Origin: Chrysopilus asiliformis
Lineage: Eukaryota > Arthropoda > Insecta > Diptera > Rhagionidae
Length of the DNA: 64,000 nucleotides
Reading direction: 5' to 3'
NCBI GenBank assembly: GCA_964034945.1
Contig: OZ035961.1
Span: 7,392,501 to 7,456,500, forward strand
Shown: piece after piece, positions 56,894-64,000 of the stretch
How positions within the stretch are numbered: position 1 is the stretch's first letter
Layout: each line of letters opens with the position of its first letter
The notes under the pieces: model-generated
Database searches by the model: none
What the model saw: the letters and a program-made list of their open reading frames with translations, nothing else
What the model was told of the DNA's origin: nothing
Position numbers and translations under genes: made by a program

Positions 56894-58013
56894 GAACTTC
56901 TTTTATTCTCTTGATCTAGCGAACAGATCGATTTAGATAAAATAGATATACTTTTGGGACAGTTTGAGTTGAGCTTAAATAACCTTAAATTTTAAAACTA
57001 AGCAAAGATATCTTTTTAAACAGGAAAATAGATTTAAAAGCAACAACATGCGTTAAAACTCTTTAAATTAATAAAACAATATTTGATTTTCATTTTTATT
57101 GCAAACTTTCTGAAAAATAATATTTGTATACATTTTAAATGTTTTTCTAAATTTGATTGCTTCACGCTAATATCATGGAACTGTTTCAATGTTCTGAAAT
57201 TGTTTTTGTTATGCATACAGAAAATGAAACTTTTCCACTTTTCTTCAGTTGTCAGCGTCAATTTCGTTTTTCAAACATTATTTTTCAAACAAAAGTAAGT
57301 CAATAAATGAATTTAAACAAGAACAAGAAAACAGAGTTAACTTACAGTCTTGGGAAACACTCACTGATGCAATTTTGAGAAATTCTCGGTCCATTGAGCT
57401 TTGATTCATTGATTTTAAACGTGAACATCGATGGAATTCATTTGGCTATAACTTTTCCTTGTTTTTCTTAATATTACTTTTTATTATAAAATAAAAAAAA
57501 ATCAAACAACAAAGGACCGAGCGTTTTTCAGTTGAGAGACGAAATATCCAAGTTCATTGCGAATAACTGATTTTACATCTCTGTAATAAAAAATCTATAT
57601 AGATTTTTCATATCTATATCTTTAATGTACTTCCTTACTGTATTTGAATGATAATAAAATCCAAAGAGAATTTCTGTAATTTAGCTCTATCGTCGCATAC
57701 TTCTGGCAAAGAAAGAATCCTAGAGTTGTTTAAATTTACTCATGGTTAAAACTTTTTAAATGAAAAGTGGTTCAACTCGTGGAGAAGTTTTATAGAATGA
57801 TGTTGAATGAAGTTTTATAAGTTTTTCCCAGTCGAATGAATGAATAAATAAAGTTTGTTGTGTAATAATAAAAAAAATTAATTTCCTGTAATTAGTTAGA
57901 CGGAAGAAAAAAAATTAATGATCTTATCTAACTTTTTATCACTTACAAGAGACGAAGGTTAGCAACGTTGAGTTTGATAAGGAAATCTGCTTTAAACGGT
58001 GAAGGTTTTTTTT
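56894..58013. other. AT-rich sequence, nothing recognised
   Basis: Short chance ORFs on both strands at 57034-57298; no repeat partner or TIR found. Confidence 0.4.
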
Positions 58014-58589
58014 ATACCCGTATGGTGAAACCAAAGGGTATATTAACTTTGCCTTACCGTTTGTAACGCCAAGATCCCGTCATCGCACAAAAAAATGAAT
58101 TACACCAGTGTGTTTAGAATCATAAAAATATTTAATTTCTGCATGTCCGTCCGTCTGTCTGTCCGTCTGTCTGTCCGTCTGTCTGTCTGTCCGTCTGTCC
58201 GTCTGTGGCGCGGATTGCGGGCGCACGGATTGAGCTAGAGACTTGAAATTTTGCACAGATCCGTTTTTTGTAAAATGCGAGGCTAAGTTCGTTAATGGGC
58301 AAAAATGGACCATTAGGGGGGGTACCCCCCATACGAACGAAAACGGTTTTTGTGAATATCTCAAAAACGGTGCATCTTATCAAAAAAGTCCAAGAACAAA
58401 AGTTATTTAGGATATGATTCTACATAAAACTCCCATACATCAAAATCCGATTGGAATAAATTTAAAAAAATCTTATTGGAAAGTTTGACTTCAAAGTGGA
58501 ATTTTGGTATAACTGTTCGAATTTTGATACGAATATCACCATACGGGTCTCCAATGATTGCCAGATTGGCAATTATAGCTTTTGTTATG
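58014..58589 (-). mobile_element. CATAAC...GGGTAT element, copy 4
   Basis: A full-length minus-strand copy: ATACCCGTATGGTGAAACCA at the left, (CCGT/CTGT)n at about 58145-58206, ATTGCCAGATTGGCAATTAT and GTTATG at the right, between T-tracts (58007-58013, 58590-58595). Very close to copies 1 and 2. Confidence 0.75.
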
Positions 58590-59845
58590 TTTTTTAGTTT
58601 AGATTTAAAAAATATCAGTTGTAATCAACTCGCGTTCGAGTGCCGATGTCCTCCAGTTCTATATTTTTTAACCTGTATGCCAACAATTTGGCTAAATATA
58701 GAAAAACATATCAACTGGATATGCAAGGGAATTTAAAAATAAATACTTCAAAGCAAAATTCAAATACTTTTAGTCTTTTAAAGAAATCCAAAAATATTTA
58801 TTCGTCTAGTAACGTCATGAAAGGTAAAAAAAAAACTGGTTATGTTTCCAAAATAGCTTTCGTTTGACCTCACAAATGACACAATGTGATTTTTTAAAGG
58901 AAAAGATCAAACAGATTTTCATCACAACCAACGCAACTTAATGCTAACTTACGAAGGAATCTTAAATCTATATACATTGGGTATAAATGTAGGTCCGAAA
59001 AATTTTCATCGTCCTTATGATTGTCGGATACACACACATAATACACACATCGATACGTATAGGTTTTTTGCTTATATAATACATAAAAAAAATAGCTAGA
59101 TTCGATATAGGATTGTGTGAAAAAGGGAAATTCCTTCGTAAAGTGTTTTTATAGGTCTTCGTGAATGTCAACAGTATCAAATGTCCCTGAAATGCCTTCC
59201 CTAAATAAAATTTTCGTAGGAAGTTCAGAGATCAACACGATTTTCCGGGCACAGTGTTGAACCTATTCCCGTTTTGCTTTTCGGTTTTATTTTACTTTTT
59301 TGTTTGACTGTCGGTTGGATCGTCGGTTATTTTCATCGTTTGGATGGATTTCTGCCATAGATACTATATAGAATATATTTACGTATAGTTTATTTGTTGG
59401 TTTATATTTATGTGGGATCACATATTGGACTGTCATGACGTCGGTTTGGTTAGTAAGGAAAAGCGTAGACTTCCAGTTTACGCTATGAACACAAGCAAAA
59501 TAAACCATCAGGAGTGATGACGTTATGTTAGTTTTATGTATACGTAAAAAAAAGGATACTTTGGGTTATTGCCTGAAAATTAGGGCCCAAGGAAGCAATA
59601 AGCAGGGGATGAAATGAAGAAAGACCTCTTCTCACAGTGTTCTCAATATGCCATCTTACTGTTTTTACGGGATCATTATGGCTGCTATAAAGAAAAGATT
59701 ATCATTGATCATTGACTGACTGTTGCTGTTGTTGTCGGTGACTATAAAAATCGGTTCGTTCAACTAAAGCGTCAAATTTACTTATTTTCTATTGTTGGAT
59801 TATTTATATATTTTCCCTGTGAAAATTGCATAGCTGTTAGTTTTT
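58590..59845. other. AT-rich sequence, nothing recognised
   Basis: Chance ORFs of 70-75 codons. A short (AC)n-like stretch near 59030. No repeats or TIRs found. Confidence 0.4.
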
Positions 59846-60180
59846 ACTTTTCTCTTCTATAGTGGGAAAGTATTGTATTGAGGACGTCCCTGCATCTGTC
59901 TGTCGGTCTGTATTTTTTATGTATCTTAATAAACTCGAGAATGCGTTGACCTAGCGACTTGAAATTTTTTGTAAATAAGTCTCACAAAATCGTAGTTTTC
60001 TACTCAATTTTTGGAAAACTGACGGTAGCTGAAACCAGTACCTCCCATACAATTTTTTTTTGAAAAAATACCGGTTTTGAAAATTTTTCGAAACCTATGC
60101 GCTTTTAAGAAAAAATGAATACACAAGATTTAAAGGATATAACTTTCTTGCTTTCAGGATTTTTTATAATTCTGACCAGT
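59846..60180 (+). repeat. ACTTTCC-hairpin interspersed family, copy 3
   Basis: Hairpin ACTTTTCTCTTC with GGGAAAGT, then GTATTGTATTGAGGACGTCC, CTGTCTGTCGGTCTG, TTATGTATCTTAATAAACTC and CTAGCGACTTGAAATTTTTT. It lacks the segment between the first hairpin and the GTCY tract that copies 1 and 2 keep. The 3' limit is unclear. Confidence 0.6.
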
Positions 60181-60186
60181 TCCATA

Positions 60187-60283
60187 CCCAAGTAACACCA
60201 ATGGTCGTAAAGTGGTTTTGCAACCATAAAAGCATGAAATTAAAGTCGCGATGACCACTTTACGACCTTCTTTGCTCCTTGGG
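60187..60283. mobile_element. 97-bp MITE, CCCAAGTAACA end, TA target
   Basis: Ends CCCAAGTAACACCAATGGTC and the inverse of CCCAAGGAGCAAAGAAGGTC, both continuing GTAAAGTGGT. TA on both sides (60185-60186, 60284-60285). The terminus is related to the element at 39605. Non-coding. Confidence 0.75.
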
Positions 60284-62150
60284 TAGGGATTTTTTTTTCT
60301 AATATTGGAAAAAAAGAATTTCACCGCAAGTTCTTATCCATAATTTCTTTATTATGATGATGTGTAAAATTTGCAATTCAAAATATGAATATTTGATACT
60401 TTTTATCATACTGCAAGAAAATGTTGAAATTGTGATGAAAATGCTTTGACGTAAGTTATAGACAAATGGGAATTTGTAATACCAAAATATTTCCAACGGA
60501 AAAAGAAAACACATGATTTGTGTTAGAAACAATACCAACTAAGTTAAAAACATATTTATCAAGTATTGTGACATACGATACGAAGTTTAAGTAGGATATT
60601 GGCAAAAACGTATATATATATATATGTACAGATGGTACTTGTATTTTTCATACAAGCATTCCTTATAGAAAATCATCTTGAGTGATTCGAGTAGGTACGA
60701 AGGAAGCTATTTTGAATTCCTACTCTTTTATATTATGTCAAAGTTTAAATAAATACTTGCGGTTGGCTTAAGCATGATATGTAGGTATGCCGCTATTTAT
60801 CGGAGGTCCTGAAAGCCTTTTCATGTTTTTGTTTTTCCGAGGAACAAGTTTACCTCTTCTTTTGTATACTGAATTTTGCCTTAACAGCAAGAACCTTGAA
60901 AACAAAATTTTAAAGCGTTAAACCGAACTGAATTGCTTTCAAGAGGACACTTAAACATTTTCATTTACTCAATCTGCTTTCGGTACTCCACCGTATATCC
61001 TTTTCATTTTACCCATTACGATACTATATATCAAACTGGTGGGAACTTGGGGAACAAAAACCTTGTTTACGAAAGCTTAGAGTCTGTTCTAGACATTCTA
61101 AAGTAAAATATATTTTACAATCAAGTGAAAAGAGAAAATTTTTCCTTTTATTTTTACAACTTTTCATTCTCATACCTTTCCTTTCATTACGAATATTAAC
61201 TTAAATACAATGAAATTTATAACAATTCTTTGTGAAAAATTATTTTCTCTAATTATGTTCTATCATGAAAGTTTACTATTAAGTCGTATGAAAATGTATA
61301 ACTCGAAATTTGTGGAAATATCGAATAGAACTGTTGATTCAAAGTCCAAAACTCATGAGAAAATAATATTCTAGTGTGTTGCATAAATATTATAGTTTAA
61401 AGTTTGGTTTTGTCTTTGCACGACCAGTGGTAAAAATATTTATCTCATGGTATGTTCTCACAGAATTTCTCCTTAAAAGCATAAGAATTTTACACATAAT
61501 TCGAAGAACGATCGCAATTGTATGTTAAATTTGTGTTTTTGGCTCCGAAATTGTGTTAGACAATTAAGTTGGAACTAGAAAAATTAGTTTTTCAGTTTGT
61601 AGGAAAGCCAATGTTTTAAAAATAGTGTTCACTATATTAAACGTTTACTGTATCGGATTGAGTGTTCACTATATCGAACGCACACAGTATTTCTGGAACC
61701 TTTGGAAATACCATATTTGTAGTTTCGGGTAAGTTATAGTTATGGTACCACTAGAGTCCGACAGAAGGTCAGCTTTTGGCCGAAGCCGAAGCTGGAGGTT
61801 TGCATAAAAGCTAAGACGATTGTTTACCCTAAGAGAAAATTTTTTATTGGTGAGGAAAAGTTTGTTTATTATCGTAAAATTTGTTATAATCGGTCAACTG
61901 AAGATGGAAAACTTGTACTCTAATGGTTTTCCCATTAGAAATTCAATTTAGAAATTTAATTACAAGACCACTTTCAACATCTAACAAAAAAAAAAAAAAT
62001 ATGTGAAATTCATTAGGAGCAAAGATGTGCTCTTATTTTTTGCAATTTTTCTTTATTTTAGGTCTCGATTAGAAATTAATTTTGCCTATTTTCATGTCCT
62101 GTCAAAAAATGTCTCGAAATTTCTACCTTCTTGAACAAAAATGTTCGAAA
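60284..62150. other. AT-rich sequence, nothing recognised
   Basis: Includes a short (TA)n at about 60610-60625 and a doubled GTGTTCACTATAT(C/T)(G/A)AACG at about 61625 and 61661, perhaps a decayed pogo-like end. No gene. Confidence 0.4.
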
Positions 62151-62435
62151 GACTGTGTTTACATTAGGACTCATTTTGAGGCGGCATGTCTTTCGCTCCG
62201 GCCATGTGATGGTGAGGGACGAAGTGGGGAGGGAAACCAAAAAGAGCGAACGAAATTAGATTCACTTAAAAATTTCAGTCGCAAACCGGTTTGAGTCTGG
62301 TTGTTGAAACCTGTTTCGTTTAGTTTTGTTGATGAAACCGGTTTAGCGAATGAAGATGAAGCGAACCGTGTGCACACGACAGAGAAATGAGGAATGACGT
62401 GCCGCCTCAAAATGAGTCCTAATGTAAACACAGTC
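62151..62435. mobile_element. MITE, family M2 copy 2
   Basis: Perfect outer TIRs GACTGTGTTTACATTAGGAC then TCATTTTGAGGCGGCAYGTC. The 285-bp interior matches the copy at 45379 in reverse orientation, without its 450-bp extra segment. The outer 24 bp differ at about nine positions from the copy at 45379, but each change is present at both ends. The ORFs on both strands (70 and 99 codons) lie within the palindromic element and are not supported. Confidence 0.8.
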
Positions 62436-62440
62436 AATAA

Positions 62441-62640
62441 CATAAGAAAAGCTACAATTGCCAGGGCCAATCGGCAAATACTCTATATGATGACAGAGAA
62501 AATGTTTATTTAAAAAATCCATTTGTATAGAAGAGAGGGAAAGGATTGGATTTTAATGTATGCTACGGTTATGTAAATTTTTTTTCTAAATAGATTTTAC
62601 TTGATAGCTTCGCAGAGGAAAGCAAAAATGAAGACTTTGT
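62441..62640 (+). mobile_element. CATAAG-family copy (empty site for 5258-5848)
   Basis: CATAAGAAAAGCTACAATTG, CCAGGGCCAATCGGC, GACAGAGAAAATGTTTATTT, AAAAAATCCATTTG, then ATTGGATTTTAATGTATG. The run through AAAAAA (62512-62517) is uninterrupted here, whereas at 5258 a CATAAC element sits at the same place. It begins 6 bp after the adjacent MITE. Confidence 0.6.
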
Positions 62641-63145
62641 GAAAGAAGTAATTTTAAAAATTAAATACAGACAACAGTCATTTTTTTTTTTGATTAATTT
62701 CATCTTATGTGGTGTAATTTAATAAATATGTCGTAAATTGGCGAACAATTTGTGTAGCAAAAAAAAAACGCACAGTTAAGGAGGTTGATATATGACTGGC
62801 ATTAAGTGTAAGCCAGAAAATTTTACTTTGTAAGTAGATTGCCTATCTGTCGTTGGTCCCGTGCCGTCGAAAATAACTCGATCATACACAGGCGATTGCA
62901 ATTTCATAAACATTTCATCTTATGGAAGTGATTGAAAGTTTTCACAAAAAAATTAGCTCGGTTTTGTGAGAAAACAGAAGAAAACAAACATTGAAAGAAA
63001 TATTAATTTTTTCGCATTTAAAAAAAATCTGCACCGAAATTACATAAAAACGAGTCTATAGACTGCGTTTGAGAAAAACTTATCTGTTTTTTTTTTTGTG
63101 TTTTCCTATGTTTCTACGAAATTTTGATAAACCAGTAGAGTTTCC
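62641..63145. other. AT-rich sequence, nothing recognised
   Basis: No ORF, repeat partner or TIR recognised. Confidence 0.4.
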
Positions 63146-63149
63146 TTAA

Positions 63150-63423
63150 CCCTCCGTCTACCGAAAAAAAACCTGCTAGAACTACCGTTGGGGTCAATTA
63201 GACCCCAATCGGTAATAAGCCATTTTCCTTTAGTTGTTATTGAAAATGTCTGAGTACGCTTAGAAAAAACTTCAATAATGTCAATAGATTCCAGCAAAAT
63301 ACAATGAAGAATTTTTAAAGAAACAATGTCAAGAAGTTACAAAGTCCAAAAACTATTACGGCTAGAATTAGAGAAAAATTTTATCGCTGTGGGGTCAAAT
63401 TGACCCCAATGGTAGACGGAGGG
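63150..63423. mobile_element. piggyBac-like MITE, CCCTCCGTCTACC TIR, TTAA target
   Basis: Ends CCCTCCGTCTACC and GGTAGACGGAGGG, perfectly inverted, between TTAA copies (63146-63149, 63424-63427). Subterminal blocks TTGGGGTCAATTAGACCCCA and TGGGGTCAAATTGACCCCA are each palindromic. 274 bp with no coding capacity (a 63-codon ORF overlaps by chance). Confidence 0.85.
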
Positions 63424-63427
63424 TTAA

Positions 63428-64000
63428 ATATCATACTTTGGTGACAGGTATATAATAAAATTTGACAACGGGTTCCTCAATAAAAAAATCCATGAAAGAA
63501 TAAAATATTTTTCGTCTAACGTGTTTATCATGTGCAGAAATAGGATACGCTTCCATTGGAATTGTTATGAGCATCTATCATACAGTTACCTCCTACAGAA
63601 TTTCGGATCAAAGGATAAAAAAATAATTCGTCCCACTTTGTCGATAAAGGAACACATTCCGACGGCATAAATCGTTATCCATGGAGTTACTTTGAGAAGT
63701 TTTACGCCGAAACCAGAATAAAACAAAGGCGCTATGCCACAGACGGAGTCGGAAGAGCTTTAAATGTCGACAGAGTATAGACGAGGGAGATCCGACACGG
63801 AAGTTGTCTCGGGTATAGTGGAAGGTTTGAATCTAACAGCCTCCCCTCTGGGTTACGTTAAACAAGGCAAACACATGTTTTACTGTATCAGAGATATTAT
63901 TATGTAACTCGCAGGGGGTACGAAAAGTTCCCAACCACATCCTTCTATCATGCATAGCAAATCATCATATGTTACAATCTTCCTTTCGCACCATTTCATC
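63428..64000. other. Mixed-composition sequence, nothing recognised
   Basis: 63640-63870 is less AT-rich than average (GACGGAGTCGGAAGAGC, GATCCGACACGGAAGTTGTC). No frame stays open for long and nothing resembles a known protein. It runs off the window end. Confidence 0.35.

Overview
The window looks like intergenic or intronic DNA from a large, AT-rich, transposon-rich insect genome, most likely a fly or mosquito (Diptera). I found no intact host gene, no convincing host exon, no tRNA or rRNA gene, no CRISPR array and no bacterial-type feature. The dipteran assignment is inference. It rests on a mauritiana-type mariner, Helitron-like elements with (GTCY)n tracts, an interspersed family with a TATACCC...GGGTATA stem and a central (GTCY)n tract (recalling dipteran DINE-1/mini-me elements), and a non-LTR retrotransposon ending in (AACCT)n. 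Nearly all short ORFs are chance openings in AT-rich or tandem-repeat DNA.

Layout: 774-2005 is a three-level nest (pogo-like MITE, then a 1.1-kb element with GTAGGGTGAAGTGG repeats, then a TTAA-flanked MITE). 5186-7309 holds two copies of the CATAAC...GGGTAT family, one inserted into an older relative. 11132-11470, 15593-15826, 19972-20249, 26651-26896, 37400-37759, 39605-40071 and 60187-60283 are MITE-like or fold-back elements. 17883-18892 is a Helitron interrupted by a pogo-like MITE; other Helitron copies lie at 29406, 48621 and 55277. 32664-34187 is a TTAA-flanked element hosting a dead mariner (33076-33995). 41621-42250, 21523-21860, 18990-19365 and 56184-56545 are tandem arrays. 49432-49680 is a 5'-truncated LINE with target duplication. 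52959-53931 is a TIR element holding a nested MITE with TAA duplication and a degraded Myb/SANT-like exon.

The elements interact mainly by nesting, and several nests can be verified from empty sites elsewhere in the window. The most unusual signals are: two MITE families whose outer TIRs differ between copies yet match within each copy; three distinct repeat families sharing a module of (GTCY)n tract plus ACTTGAAATTT; and a TIR element with a possible Myb/SANT-like coding remnant. No clearly new functional system (defence, biosynthetic or regulatory) is visible. No similarity search was possible, so family names rest on motif recognition.
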